Assembly (NCBI GenBank): GCA_028284545.1
Contig: JANQRN010000105.1
Coordinates: 1 to 58,819 of the forward strand
Length of the DNA stretch: 58,819 nt
Direction: 5' to 3'
DNA from: Rhodothermales bacterium
Lineage (GTDB): Bacteria; Bacteroidota; Rhodothermia; Rhodothermales; JABDKH01
The notes under the pieces were generated by a model that saw nothing but the letters and a program-made list of their open reading frames with translations, was not told the DNA's origin and did no database searches. Shown in pieces: positions 45,281-55,300 of the stretch (position 1 is its first letter; each line of letters opens with the position of its first letter). Position numbers and translations under genes: made by a program.

Positions 45281-46420
45281 TCACAGCAACGCTTCGAGCG
45301 TGGCCGCGACCCGCTCGCAGTCTGACTCGTCCATGGCAGCATGCAACGGAAGACTGAATGCAGACCTGTAGTAGGCGTCGGTATGCGGAAGCCCCTTCAT
45401 GCGATAACCACTACGTTGATAGTCTGGGTGCATCGGCACAGGGATGTAGTGCAACTGGACCCCGATGCCCTCCGCACGCAGACTCGAGAATATTCTATTG
45501 CGCAACTCGAAGTCGGCCGCCTCCAGCTGCACGACGTACAGGTGCCACGCATGTTCAATGTGTTCCGGCGCGACCGGCAAACGAAGCGGCAAATGTGCGA
45601 GCCGTCTGGTGTAGAACTGAGCAAGCGTCGCGCGATGTCGGTTGACCGCATCGAGGCGCTCGAGCTGCGAGAGCGCAAGCGCGGCGTGTAGTTCGCTGAG
45701 TTTGTAGTTGAACCCGAGCAGCTGTTGCTCATAATACCAGCCGTTCTGACCAAGGGCGTCGTTCTCCAGGAGCCTCTCGTCGCGTGTGATACCGTGAGAA
45801 CGGAAGCGACCGACAACGTCACGGTGACTGTTCTCGCTTCCGACAACAACACCGCCCTCAGCTCCAGTAATATTCTTGACCGGGTTGAGACTGAACGCGG
45901 TCATGTCGCCCAACGAACCGACCGGCGTACCCCGGTGTTGGGCGCCCGGAGCATGCGCCGCATCGCTGAGCAGGAGCAGTCCATTTTCGTTCGCGATCGA
46001 GCGGAGGCGGCTGTAGTCAGCAGGATGACCGGCAAAATCCACAGCGATCACCGCGCGCGTTTGCGGCGAGATCAATGGACCTACTGCGCCGGGGTCGATG
46101 CAGCGGGACTGGGGATCGATGTCCGCGAAAACCGGTTTCGCGCCGGTATACCGCACGGCGTTTGCAGTACCGGCAAACGTAAGCGCCGGTAGAATTACCT
46201 CGTCACCGGCGCCGAGTCCGGCGGCCACGCACATGGCGTGCAACGCGGCTGTGCCGCTCGACAGCGCGACTGACCAGGCGCTACCGGTGACGGCGCAGAA
46301 ACCCTCTTCGAGAGCTGCAAGGCGTCTTCCCTGGGAGATCATCGGGTCGCGAAGAGCGTCTACCACCGCGTCGATGTCTGCCTGGAGAACAACCGGCCTG
46401 CTATAAGGCAAATAGCTCAT
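45281..46420 (-). CDS. DegT/DnrJ/EryC1/StrS family sugar aminotransferase
   Basis: 379 residues. ALSSGTAALHAMCVAAGLGAGDEVILPALTFAGTANAVRYTGAKPVFADIDP, LLLSDAAHAPGAQ and the PLP Lys in FSLNPVKNITGAEGG identify the family; FNYKLSELHAALALSQLERL and HLYVVQLEAADFELR follow. It differs from the paralogue at 32937-34097 (FYPNKQ versus LNPVKN), so the locus encodes two aminotransferases with probably different keto-sugar substrates. It sits 3 bases from the epimerase gene and 1 base from the flippase gene, in one operon. Confidence 0.91.
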   Translation of the reverse strand: MSYLPYSRPVVLQADIDAVVDALRDPMISQGRRLAALEEGFCAVTGSAWSVALSSGTAALHAMCVAAGLGAGDEVILPALTFAGTANAVRYTGAKPVFADIDPQSRCIDPGAVGPLISPQTRAVIAVDFAGHPADYSRLRSIANENGLLLLSDAAHAPGAQHRGTPVGSLGDMTAFSLNPVKNITGAEGGVVVGSENSHRDVVGRFRSHGITRDERLLENDALGQNGWYYEQQLLGFNYKLSELHAALALSQLERLDAVNRHRATLAQFYTRRLAHLPLRLPVAPEHIEHAWHLYVVQLEAADFELRNRIFSSLRAEGIGVQLHYIPVPMHPDYQRSGYRMKGLPHTDAYYRSAFSLPLHAAMDESDCERVAATLEALL

Positions 46421-46423
46421 CGG

Positions 46424-47452
46424 TCACACGTCGCTGGCGCGAACTTGCGCGATGGTCCGTGACGGGTGCTGCTCGATGATCGCGGTCAAGACGTCGCGCA
46501 TCGACCTGTCGATGCTGAATCCGGTCCACGATTCCAGTTTTGAGGTGTCGGGCATTCGATACTGGACGTCTTCAAACTTCTTTCCGTATGCGGCTTCGTA
46601 CGGAACGTACGTCACGCCCGCCGTGCTTCCTGAGATTTCGCAAACGAGTTCGGCCACATCGCGCATGCTGATGGGTGCGCAACCGCCAATGTTGAAGACC
46701 TCGCCTCCCGTATCGTCTCGGCCGGTCAGTAGCGTGATCGCGTCGATCGCGTCATCGATGTACGTGAAGCAACGACGTTGCTCACCCGTCCCGTAGATGG
46801 TAATCGGTTCATTGGCCAGGGCTTGATCCACAAACCGAGGCACAACGGGCCCGTGTCTGCCAACCTGTCGCGGCCCGATGATGTTGAAGAGTCGGACGAT
46901 CACTGCATCCAGACCCTCTTCATGATGCTTTGCCAGTGTCAAGAATTCTTCGACCGCCTTGACGCCGGCATAGGACCATCTGTGGATCTCCGTCGCACCG
47001 TACACGCGGTCGGCGTCTTCGGCAAGGGCGTCGCTCCCGCCGACCACGTCGAGCGCTTTGCCGTAGATCTCTGACGTGGAGGTCAGCAAAAACCGAGGCT
47101 TGTACCGAGAGACCAGCGCCAGGACAGTATCGATGGCACGGAGATTATTGAGGATCGTCTGACTGGACGACATAGCGGCCAGTTTGACACCCACGTAGGA
47201 GGCAAGATGGTAGAAGCGATCACACGCCGCTACGATGGGCTCCATGACTACTGCGTCAGCGACATCGGCCTCCACAAAGTCAAAGTTCGGATGCGCGCGG
47301 GCGTTGCCGAGGTTGGTTGCGCTTCCCGTCGACATGTTGTCGACGGCTACGACGTGGTTACCATCTGCGAGCAACGCGTCAACAAGGTGGGAACCAATGA
47401 AACCCGCTCCGCCGGTGACAACACAACGCGCCGGCTTTCCGATGGTGGACAT
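46424..47452 (-). CDS. NDP-sugar epimerase/dehydratase (extended SDR)
   Basis: 342 residues from the ATG at 47452 ([23 protein letters not shown]); the frame is open to 47641, but the added 63 residues cross the divergent manC start and look non-coding. [19 protein letters not shown] binds NAD. TSTSEIYGK, YAGVKAVEEFLTL (YxxxK), RLFNIIGPRQ and GTGEQRRCFTYIDDAIDAI are typical, as is the C-terminal YGKKFEDVQYRMPD. Close families include UDP-glucuronate decarboxylase-like and GalE-like epimerases. Exact reaction not determinable. First gene of the 47452-42619 operon. Confidence 0.87.
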   Translation of the reverse strand: MSTIGKPARCVVTGGAGFIGSHLVDALLADGNHVVAVDNMSTGSATNLGNARAHPNFDFVEADVADAVVMEPIVAACDRFYHLASYVGVKLAAMSSSQTILNNLRAIDTVLALVSRYKPRFLLTSTSEIYGKALDVVGGSDALAEDADRVYGATEIHRWSYAGVKAVEEFLTLAKHHEEGLDAVIVRLFNIIGPRQVGRHGPVVPRFVDQALANEPITIYGTGEQRRCFTYIDDAIDAITLLTGRDDTGGEVFNIGGCAPISMRDVAELVCEISGSTAGVTYVPYEAAYGKKFEDVQYRMPDTSKLESWTGFSIDRSMRDVLTAIIEQHPSRTIAQVRASDV

Positions 47453-47503
47453 TAAGCGAGAAGTGGGTTCAGGTAGGAGAATGCCGATGGCAGGATAACA
47501 AAG

Positions 47504-47534
47504 TTGAGCAACAATCGAACCAGTCCCTATTTTG
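47504..47534 (+). promoter_or_regulatory. Possible Bacteroidota-type promoter for manC
   Basis: TTG at 47504-47506 and TATTTTG at 47528-47534 are separated by 21 bases, close to the -33 TTG and -7 TAnnTTTG pair used by Bacteroidota, though the -7 element is one base short. A start of transcription near 47541 would leave a short leader before the ATG at 47556. Weak evidence only. Confidence 0.3.
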
Positions 47535-47555
47535 CGATCCAACCACCAAAAGTAC

Positions 47556-48635
47556 ATGGAATACGCAGTTATCATGGCCGGCGGCGTCGGAAGCCGTTTC
47601 TGGCCAGCCAGCCGTCGTGCGCACCCGAAGCAGTTTCTCAAGGTCTTCGGTGACCAAACGCTGATTCAACAGACGGTTTCGAGGCTGGACGGTCTCGTGC
47701 CACCCGAGCGCTGTTACGTCGTGACGAACGAGGCGTACGTGGAGAAGACCCGGGAGCAACTGCCGCAGGTACCGGCCGCCAACATCCTCGCCGAACCGAT
47801 GAGCCGCAATACGGCCCCGTGCATCAACTTTGCGGCTGCCGAACTGTCGCGGCACGACCCCGAGGCTATGATGATCGTGCTTCCCGCCGACCACGTCATC
47901 GAGGACGAAGAGCGATTTCGTAGCGTACTGCGGGTGGCCATTGAAAAGGCCCGAGAGCCGGGAGCGCTCGTCACGGTTGGAATCAACCCCACCCACCCCG
48001 CTACCGGTTACGGATACATCCAGTTTGACGCCGCCCGCGACGCCGCAGCGGACGGCAGCGAGGCGTTTGCCGTCAAGACATTTGCCGAGAAGCCAGATCT
48101 CGAGACCGCGGAGCGGTTTCTCGATTCGGGCGACTTCCTGTGGAACAGCGGAATGTTCGTCTGGCGGGCAGACAGTGTACTCGAGAACCTGCAACGGTTT
48201 GTCCCCAGGACTTTCGACGCGTTTGCACCGTTGCTGACACTTGCACCCGACGGTGACAACACCGCCGTTGTGAAGGCAGCTTTTGAGAGCAGCCAGAGCA
48301 TATCGATCGACTACGCGGTCATGGAGCGCGCCGAACGCGTGTTCGTCGTCCCCGGCTCGTTCGGCTGGAACGACATCGGAGACTGGCGCGCCGTCTACGA
48401 TCTGTCGAAAAAGGACGACCTCGGCAACGCATTGTCCGGTGAGGTAATCGTCAACGATTCGAGCCGGTGCCTCGTCAGGTCGTCTGAGGGGCGATTGACG
48501 GTCCTCGTCGGAATTCACGATGCACTCGTGATCCAGACCGAGGACGCAACGCTGATCTGCAAACGCGAGCACTCGCAGGATGTCAAGGCAGTCGTCGAGT
48601 ATCTCGGTGCGCACCAGCTTGACGACTACGTGTAG
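47556..48635 (+). CDS. manC: Mannose-1-phosphate guanylyltransferase (short form)
   Basis: 359 residues from the ATG at 47556; an upstream TTG adds only 8 residues. YAVIMAGGVGSRFWPASRRAHPKQFLKVFGDQTLIQQTV is the GTP-binding signature. ILAEPMSRNTAPCINFAA, VLPADHVIEDE, FAEKPDLETAERFLDSGDFLWNSGMFVWR and FGWNDIGDWRAVYDL are conserved. The C-terminal phosphomannose isomerase domain of long ManC proteins is absent. It makes GDP-mannose, a donor for mannose or, after conversion, fucose-type sugars. It reads away from the epimerase operon and is separated from the tetR operon by 228 bases. Confidence 0.93.
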   Translation: MEYAVIMAGGVGSRFWPASRRAHPKQFLKVFGDQTLIQQTVSRLDGLVPPERCYVVTNEAYVEKTREQLPQVPAANILAEPMSRNTAPCINFAAAELSRHDPEAMMIVLPADHVIEDEERFRSVLRVAIEKAREPGALVTVGINPTHPATGYGYIQFDAARDAAADGSEAFAVKTFAEKPDLETAERFLDSGDFLWNSGMFVWRADSVLENLQRFVPRTFDAFAPLLTLAPDGDNTAVVKAAFESSQSISIDYAVMERAERVFVVPGSFGWNDIGDWRAVYDLSKKDDLGNALSGEVIVNDSSRCLVRSSEGRLTVLVGIHDALVIQTEDATLICKREHSQDVKAVVEYLGAHQLDDYV

Positions 48636-48735
48636 GCCCGTCCAGTCCCGAGGCTCCAGACCGGCCATCCTCTTCTTGCAGTTTTCTTGCGCGAGGGTGA
48701 ATCCTTCCGCTGGCGGTGACGTAGTTGTCGGAAGT

Positions 48736-48749
48736 TGACCGGTCGGTCA
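48736..48749. promoter_or_regulatory. Palindrome TGACCG-GT-CGGTCA, probable TetR-type operator
   Basis: A perfect 6-base inverted repeat with a 2-base centre, the form and size of many AcrR/TetR operators. It lies 114 bases before the tetR ATG. A TTGACC (48735-48740) that could serve as a -35 box overlaps it. Repressor binding here would block the efflux operon; this is inference from sequence and position. Confidence 0.55.
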
Positions 48750-48863
48750 CCTCTTGTACTCCTGAATCAGGCGTGCCCCCTACACAACAGATCGCGCATC
48801 CCTCCCGGTGGCGTTGGGTGCGCCCCAGGTCCCGAGTTGTCCGTGGATACGACTACCGATAGA

Positions 48864-49538
48864 ATGGCGCTTCCCAGGCGCGAACGCGAAAAGCTGGCCC
48901 GTCGCCAGGAAATGCTCAACGCGGCCCGCGTCGTATTCGCCGAAAAAGGCTTTTCCGCAGCGACAATAACGGAAATAGCCCAGCGAGCCGAGTTCGGAAA
49001 AGGCACCCTCTACAACTACTTCGACGGCGGCAAAGAAGACCTGCTGCGGGCCATCCTGGACCGCATGTACGAAGACCTCAACGCCATCACAGCCGAGGCC
49101 TTCGATCCGTCCAAACTGCAGACCAAGCCCCTGCGGGACCTGTTCCACTCCTACCTGGAGCGTGTCTTCGCCTACTATCAGGGCAACCTCGACGTCTTCC
49201 TCATACTGCTCAAGGAGGCGTACCGGCTCATCCTGGCGGACGAAGAGCAAATGTCCTCCTACTTCGCAACGCAGCGGCGGGGCCTCGTAGATACCCTGCG
49301 ACCAATGCTGGAGTATGGAATCTCCTCTAGCCAACTGAAACCAATGCCCGTCGACGCGCTGGGGCAACTGATTCTGGGCAACATCAAAGGTTGTCAACTG
49401 CATGCCTGCCTCGCGTCGCGAAATGGTGGCGGCAAGTGCCAGCCCGAGATAACGCCGACCGAGCAGGCCGACCTCCTGACCACAATACTCTTCGACGGCA
49501 TGTCGACAAACCCCGAAGCCCAGATCTCATCCCGATGA
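48864..49538 (+). CDS. TetR/AcrR family transcriptional regulator
   Basis: 224 residues from the ATG at 48864; a GTG at 48843 is an alternative. The helix-turn-helix is seen in MLNAARVVFAEKGFSAATITEIAQRAEFGKGTLYNYFDGGKEDLLRAIL, split over residues about 15-65. The C-terminal part is an all-helical ligand-binding domain. Such regulators repress adjacent RND efflux operons and release DNA on binding a substrate. Its stop overlaps the ATG of the outer-membrane factor gene (ATGA, 49535-49538), so it is part of the operon it probably controls, via the palindrome at 48736-48749. Confidence 0.93.
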   Translation: MALPRREREKLARRQEMLNAARVVFAEKGFSAATITEIAQRAEFGKGTLYNYFDGGKEDLLRAILDRMYEDLNAITAEAFDPSKLQTKPLRDLFHSYLERVFAYYQGNLDVFLILLKEAYRLILADEEQMSSYFATQRRGLVDTLRPMLEYGISSSQLKPMPVDALGQLILGNIKGCQLHACLASRNGGGKCQPEITPTEQADLLTTILFDGMSTNPEAQISSR

Positions 49539-51133
49539 GTAAAGCAACAATCGCTTTGATGCTGGCCCTTGTAACGGTGCAACCGAGCAGGGCCCAGGAT
49601 CTCACCACGGCCGACGCCGCTTCCCCGATCGTCCTGACGCTGGACGAGGCGGTTCAGGTCGCTCTGGCGAGCGCCTATGCCGTCAGAGAGGCCCAACTAG
49701 ATGTGGACCTGGCTGACGCCCAGGTCCGAGAGGCGTTTGGAACGCTCGTGCCCCAAATCAGCCTCAGCTCAAGCTACACGCGCAACGTGCGATCAGCGAA
49801 CCCGTTTGCCGGTTCCGAAGCGGGCGGGCTGTTCCAGACCCTCGGATTCCTCGACTGGCTCTCTTTCAACGAGCAGTCGCGGACAGACGACGATCCTGCA
49901 ACTAATCCGATATCGCTTGCGGACTTCGCCTCCCGCCAGCAGGCAGGTCTCGACGCGGCGGGTATCGTCCGGTCAGCCGGCGACAACCCGTTCGCCATTC
50001 CGAACCAGGCCAATGCGGTTGTCTCGATCGAACAGAAGCTGTTCGACATGCGCGCGTTCCTGGGGGCAACGGGGGCGAGAAAGTACCTGAGAGCGCTGAA
50101 CCGCGCCGGACTTGAGCGCCAGGAGCAACTTATAGTCGACAATGTTCGTCGAGCGTTCTACGGCGCGCTGCTCGCGCAGCAGAGCGCGAACGTCGTTGAG
50201 CAGAGCGTCGGGCGTACGCGAATGACTCGGGACGAGACGGCGCAGCGGGTCGCACAGGGCATCGTTCCGAAATACCAGCGCCTGAGTGCGGATGTCGAAC
50301 TCGCCAACCTCGAGTCAAACCTGATCCGTGCGGCGAGCCAGTCAAGGACTGCCGTAGACCAGCTGAAGATGATCCTCGGCGTTCCTGTTGATCGAGACGT
50401 CGTCCTCCGCGGCAACCTCGTGGACGAGGTGGACAACATGCTGATGACCGTTTCGGTCACGGATGCCGTTTCTGCGGCGCTCGACAAACGGGCCGACCTC
50501 GAGCAGGCGCGCGTAAACGTTAAGCTGATGGATGTTCAGCAGCGGGCGACGAGAGCGGAGGTGTTTCCCTCGATCTCTGCCTTTGCAAACCTGGGTTACG
50601 TCGGGAGCGTGCCGGCGACGCGGCAGACGATTCTTTCGGATCCCAACGATCCTTTCAGCTTCTCCGTCAGAGACAACGGCGTATTCAGTGATGCGTACTG
50701 GGACTTTACCGCAAGCGTCGGCCTTCGGCTGAGTTGGACGATCTTCAACGGCCTGCAGAGCCGTAATCGAACACAGCAGCAGCAGATCGCAAAGCGCCGC
50801 GCCGAGCTCGCGTACGACCAACTCACGGAAGCCGTGAAGCTTGAAGTCCAGATGGCATTGCGTGATCTCCAGGCCACCCAACTTCAAATCGACGCACAGA
50901 CGCAGAACGTTTCGCGTGCCGAGCTGAACTACGAACACGCAAGCGCGCGCTTGCGCGAAGGGGTTGCCAGTCAACTTGAAGAACGGCAGGCTTCTGAACT
51001 TCTGGACCAGAGTAGACTCACCTACCTGCAAGCCGTGCACGACTTTCTTTCAGCGCGCAGCGCCCTTGAGGCGGCGATGGGTGGAACGCCCGGAGCGAGA
51101 ACCGAACTGAACATCACCTCCCTAGACAACTGA
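49535..51133 (+). CDS. TolC-family outer membrane efflux protein
   Basis: 532 residues from the ATG at 49535, chosen for ATGA overlap and because it opens a signal peptide (MSKATIALMLALVTVQPSRAQ). Two OEP repeats follow: LTLDEAVQVALASAYAVREAQLDVDLADAQVREAFGTLVPQISLSSSYTRN in the first, and ALDKRADLEQARVNVKLMDVQQRATRAEVFPSISAFANLGY in the second. Long helical stretches (KLEVQMALRDLQATQLQIDAQTQNVSRAELNYEHASARLREG) form the periplasmic tunnel. It should be the exit duct for the MFP/RND pump encoded just downstream. Translation is kept in phase with tetR. Confidence 0.92.
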   Translation: MSKATIALMLALVTVQPSRAQDLTTADAASPIVLTLDEAVQVALASAYAVREAQLDVDLADAQVREAFGTLVPQISLSSSYTRNVRSANPFAGSEAGGLFQTLGFLDWLSFNEQSRTDDDPATNPISLADFASRQQAGLDAAGIVRSAGDNPFAIPNQANAVVSIEQKLFDMRAFLGATGARKYLRALNRAGLERQEQLIVDNVRRAFYGALLAQQSANVVEQSVGRTRMTRDETAQRVAQGIVPKYQRLSADVELANLESNLIRAASQSRTAVDQLKMILGVPVDRDVVLRGNLVDEVDNMLMTVSVTDAVSAALDKRADLEQARVNVKLMDVQQRATRAEVFPSISAFANLGYVGSVPATRQTILSDPNDPFSFSVRDNGVFSDAYWDFTASVGLRLSWTIFNGLQSRNRTQQQQIAKRRAELAYDQLTEAVKLEVQMALRDLQATQLQIDAQTQNVSRAELNYEHASARLREGVASQLEERQASELLDQSRLTYLQAVHDFLSARSALEAAMGGTPGARTELNITSLDN

Positions 51134-51162
51134 TCGCTGACGCGACACCATAACTCACAATC

Positions 51163-52335
51163 ATGTCACACACCCGAATACTTGCACTTGCGGTTCTAAC
51201 GGCGGTCTTCGTCGCTGCCTGCGGCGGCGACGAAACAGGAGAGGATGGACAGGCTGCAAACGAGGGCGCAACGCCTTCTGAGGCCGTAGCCGCCGGCAAC
51301 GGCGACTCTGGCGACGACCGACGCGTCGTTCGCGTTGAGTCGATGGTCCTTGGATCAGACACCTTTGAGGATGTTATCCAGCTAACCGGTGCTGTCGAAG
51401 CAGATAACGACGCAACCTTGTCGGCACGGGCGGCTGGTACGGTCGTCTCGCTCAAGCCGCTTGGTGCCCGCGTGGCCGCGGGATACGTAGTTGCCCAGGT
51501 GGATCCCGGCATCGCAAACGCGGCTCTGGACCAGGCGAACGCGCAGGCTGCGGTTGCGAAAGCCCAGTTCGAGCTCGCCGAAGACTTGTTGATGCGCCAG
51601 GAGCCGCTATTCCGGGACTCAGTGATCAGTCCGGTAGAGTTTGAGCAAGTCCGAACCCAACACGCACAGGCCAAGGCACAGTTGGCACAGGCTGACGCGC
51701 TTGTGAAGCAGGCCGAGGAACAGGTCAGCCTGACGCGCATCACTGCACCGTTTTCCGGAACCGTGGAGGCTCACTTCGTGGAGAAAGGCGAGCAGGTCGC
51801 GCCCGGCATGCAGGTAGCGCGGGTGGTGAATACCTCGCGCGTGCGCGTGGCCGCCGGCATACCCGAGCGCTTCGCCGATGACATGAAGATCGGCTCAGCC
51901 GTCCGACTCCGATTCAACACTTACGGTGTCCCCGAACGGGAGGCGCGTGTCACGTTTGTCGGAAACGCAATCGATGCCAGTAGCCGAACGTTGCCAATTG
52001 AGATCGAAGTCGACAACCGGGACGGGCGCCTGAAGCCGGAGATGATCGCGGATGTCTTTGTCACCCGACAGGAAGTCAGCGACGCCGTGGTTATCCCGCA
52101 GAGCGCCGTGCAGCGAGACGAAGACGGCAACAGCGTTTACGTGATCAACCGACGCGGCGGAACCGCAGTGGCAGAGCGGCGCCTGGTTACGCTGGGTAAC
52201 TCCAATGGAACCAATGTGCACGTGGTTGAAGGGCTCGATGCCGGCGACGAACTCATCACGGTTGGGGCCGCGAACGTCGCGCCGGGCGACGCAATCGAAA
52301 CCATCAGCTCCGGCTCCCTCACCCAGGCGCTCTGA
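51163..52335 (+). CDS. RND efflux periplasmic adaptor (membrane fusion protein), lipoprotein
   Basis: 390 residues. MSHTRILALAVLTAVFVAACGG is a lipoprotein signal with a clear VAAC lipobox, followed by an acidic linker. The lipoyl half-domains are VIQLTGAVEADNDATLSARAAGTVVSLKPLGARVAAGYVVAQVD and LTRITAPFSGTVEAHFVEKGEQVAPGMQVARVV. A helical hairpin rich in Ala/Gln lies between, then the beta-barrel and membrane-proximal domain. It bridges the inner-membrane pump and the TolC duct. Gaps to tolC and the RND gene are 29 and 5 bases. Confidence 0.93.
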   Translation: MSHTRILALAVLTAVFVAACGGDETGEDGQAANEGATPSEAVAAGNGDSGDDRRVVRVESMVLGSDTFEDVIQLTGAVEADNDATLSARAAGTVVSLKPLGARVAAGYVVAQVDPGIANAALDQANAQAAVAKAQFELAEDLLMRQEPLFRDSVISPVEFEQVRTQHAQAKAQLAQADALVKQAEEQVSLTRITAPFSGTVEAHFVEKGEQVAPGMQVARVVNTSRVRVAAGIPERFADDMKIGSAVRLRFNTYGVPEREARVTFVGNAIDASSRTLPIEIEVDNRDGRLKPEMIADVFVTRQEVSDAVVIPQSAVQRDEDGNSVYVINRRGGTAVAERRLVTLGNSNGTNVHVVEGLDAGDELITVGAANVAPGDAIETISSGSLTQAL

Positions 52336-52340
52336 ACGAC

Positions 52341-55300
52341 ATGAAGCTTACGAACAAAGCGATAGACTACCGGACCAGCATTCTGGTCCTTACGGTCATT
52401 CTCACGATCGGTGGGCTGATCAGCTACGGTACAATACCGAAGGAGTCCTTCCCGTCGATCGAGTTTCCGAATATCATTGTCACGACGGTCTACCCGGGTG
52501 CCAGCCCTGACGACATCGAGTCGCTGATAACCCAGCACATCGAGCGCGAAACGCAGAGCATCAATGGCATCAAGGAGATCCGCTCCACTTCCACCGAGGG
52601 CGTATCGTCGATCGTTATCGAATTCACCCCGGATGTCAGCATCGACGACGCGCTCCAGAAGGTGCGCGACAAGGTCGACCTCGCAAAGTCGGATCTGCCC
52701 ACGGACGCTGAGGAACCCCTCATAAACGAGATCGACCTTCAGGAACTGCCGATCATGAATATTAACCTTGCGGCGGACTACCCGCTGACGAGGTTGAAGG
52801 AGGTCGCTGACGATCTGGCCGAAGAGATCAAGTCTATCCCCGCAATTCTTGACGTGACGGTCGTAGGAGACCTCGAACGAGAGGTGCAAGTCAATGTGGA
52901 TCTCACGCGGCTACAGGGGTACAACCTCACGTTCGACGATATCACCCTGGCACTCCAGAGCGAGAACGTCAACATCCCCGGTGGATCGGTAGACGTTGAT
53001 CGACTGAACTACCTCGTTCGTGTCAACGGGGAATTCTCCAACCCCAGAGACATCGAGAACATTGTCGTCGATACGCCGGATGGACGACCCGTCTACGTAC
53101 GTGATGTCGCTTCCGTCGACTTCGGATTCAAGGACCGTATTACCTACTCCCGGCTACAGGTCCTGCAGCTTGAGGACGAAATCGGCAACCTCTCCCCGAC
53201 CGACAACGAAGCGTCGGGAGTACTCCCGGTCATCAGCCTGGGCGTGAAGAAGCGCTCCGGCGACAATATCCTGGATGCGTCGAAAGACGTAGTCGCAATC
53301 CTGGAGGCGTTCCCCTTGCCCTCAGGCACCCGCTACGAAATAACCGGCGACCAGAGTGACGCGGTCGAGGTCATGGTCAAGGACCTCGAGAACAATATCA
53401 TTTCCGGTCTGCTGTTCGTTGTCGCCGTTCTACTCTTCTTCCTCGGAATCCGCAACGCCTTCCTGGTCGGGATTGCCATTCCGCTGTCGATGTTCATCTC
53501 CTTCATCCTGTTGCAGGCGCTGGGGTACACACTGAACTTCGTGATCCTGTTCAGCCTCATCATCGCATTGGGGATGCTCGTCGACAATGCAGTGGTGATC
53601 GTTGAAAACATCTTTCGGTTCCGCGAAAGTGGCTACTCGCGCTTCGAAGCGGCGAAGAAGGGTACAGCTGAGGTGGCAATGCCGGTCGTTGCGTCGACGG
53701 CGACGACGGTTGCCGCGTTTGCGCCCATGCTCTTCTGGCCCGGGCTGATGGGCGAGTTCATGAGCTACCTCCCGCTCACGCTGATCTTCACGCTGACATC
53801 CTCGCTGTTTGTCGCGCTGATCATAAACCCTGTGATTACGGGCATCTTCGTGCGCCTCGAATCGGAAGAGGGCAACTCTACGCGTGCGCTGAAGATCGTG
53901 GGAAGAGCTGCGGTCGCGATACTCGCCGTGATCATTCTGATCGCCAACCCGATTTCGCTTGGCGTCCTCGCGTTCCTGTTCCTGCTTTTCTACGCAGGGC
54001 ATCGCTGGCTACTGAAACCGATCGGAGCCTACTTCATCCAGACGGGCCTCCCACGGTTCATTGCCAGATACCGCACGTTCCTCAAGTGGATGCTTGAGCG
54101 TGACTACTCGGTCAAACGCGCGATGCTTCGCAACACGTTTGCGCTCGGAAGCTTCACCGCGGGCGCGGTTGTCCTGATACTTGGCGGCATCGTGGCCTCA
54201 ATGGCCGGGCAGACGGCGGCGAGTGTTCTGCTACTTCCCGGCACGGTCCTGATCATCGTCGGAATCGTCGGCATCTTGTTCCACACGTTCGAGTGGCTGT
54301 TTGTCGGCCGCGGTGCGACGGTGCGTGGTGGCCTGATCTACGCTGCCGTGATCCTCGCAATTCTTGGCCTGATGTCACTCGGGGCAAAAGAATTGACGAT
54401 CGGCACCGTCGCGAACCTGCTGGTGATGCCCGCAATCATCGTCGTCGTCGGCCTGCTTGGTGTCGTCTTCGCAAGTCGCGACCACTACGTACTTACCGAC
54501 AACCGTGCGCGGCTGATCAATGGCGTCCTCGGCGGGCTTTTCGCGATCATTGGGATGTTCGTGTTTGCTAATCCGGGGACGGAACTGTTTCCCGACACTG
54601 ATCCCAACATCGTCCAGATCACGTTCAGAAGCGAGCTCGGCACAAACGTCGACCGGAGCAACGAGATTGCGCTCATGGCGACCGATCGGCTACACCAGCT
54701 GATGGAGGAGCAGCCGGTCACTCGCGGCGCGGTCAAGAACGTCCAGACCAACGTCGGGGTTGGTGGAGATCTGATGTTCGGCGGCGGCTCGGCATCTCCA
54801 GAAGTCTCCCAGCTTACGTTGAACATGATCAAGTATGGCAAGCGGGACGAGTCCAGCAAAGTAACTATGGAGCGGGTGCGAGACGCCCTCGTGGGAATGC
54901 CCGGTGTCGACGTCGAATTTGCGACCGACCAGGCCGGCCCTCCTACCGGTTTGCCGGTCAACATTGAGGTCTCCGGAGAGGATTTCAACGAGATCGTCAG
55001 GATCGCGCGCGAGGTCCGTACCCGACTAGAAACCGCTGCGGAAACTGGAGCGGTACCGGGTCTCGTCGACATCGCCGACAATCTGAAAGAGGGTCGGCCC
55101 GAAATGAAGATCCGAATAGATCGGGAGCGCGCCGCTCGCACGGGCCTGAATACCAGCCGCATTGCGAGCTCGGTGCGTGCCGCAGTCAACGGCATTGAGG
55201 CGGGCAAGTACCGCGAGAACGAGGAGGAATACGACATCACCGTGCGCCTCGCAGAACGGGATCGCGCTGACCTGCCGAGCCTCAGGAATCTTACGGTTGT

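Noticed and set aside
47469-48668. 399-codon minus-strand frame covering manC
   Set aside because: The plus strand clearly encodes a guanylyltransferase; the opposite frame has no recognisable motif.
53430-54002. 190-codon minus-strand frame inside the RND gene
   Set aside because: Composition dominated by Arg, Glu and Gln from complementing hydrophobic codons; no homology seen.
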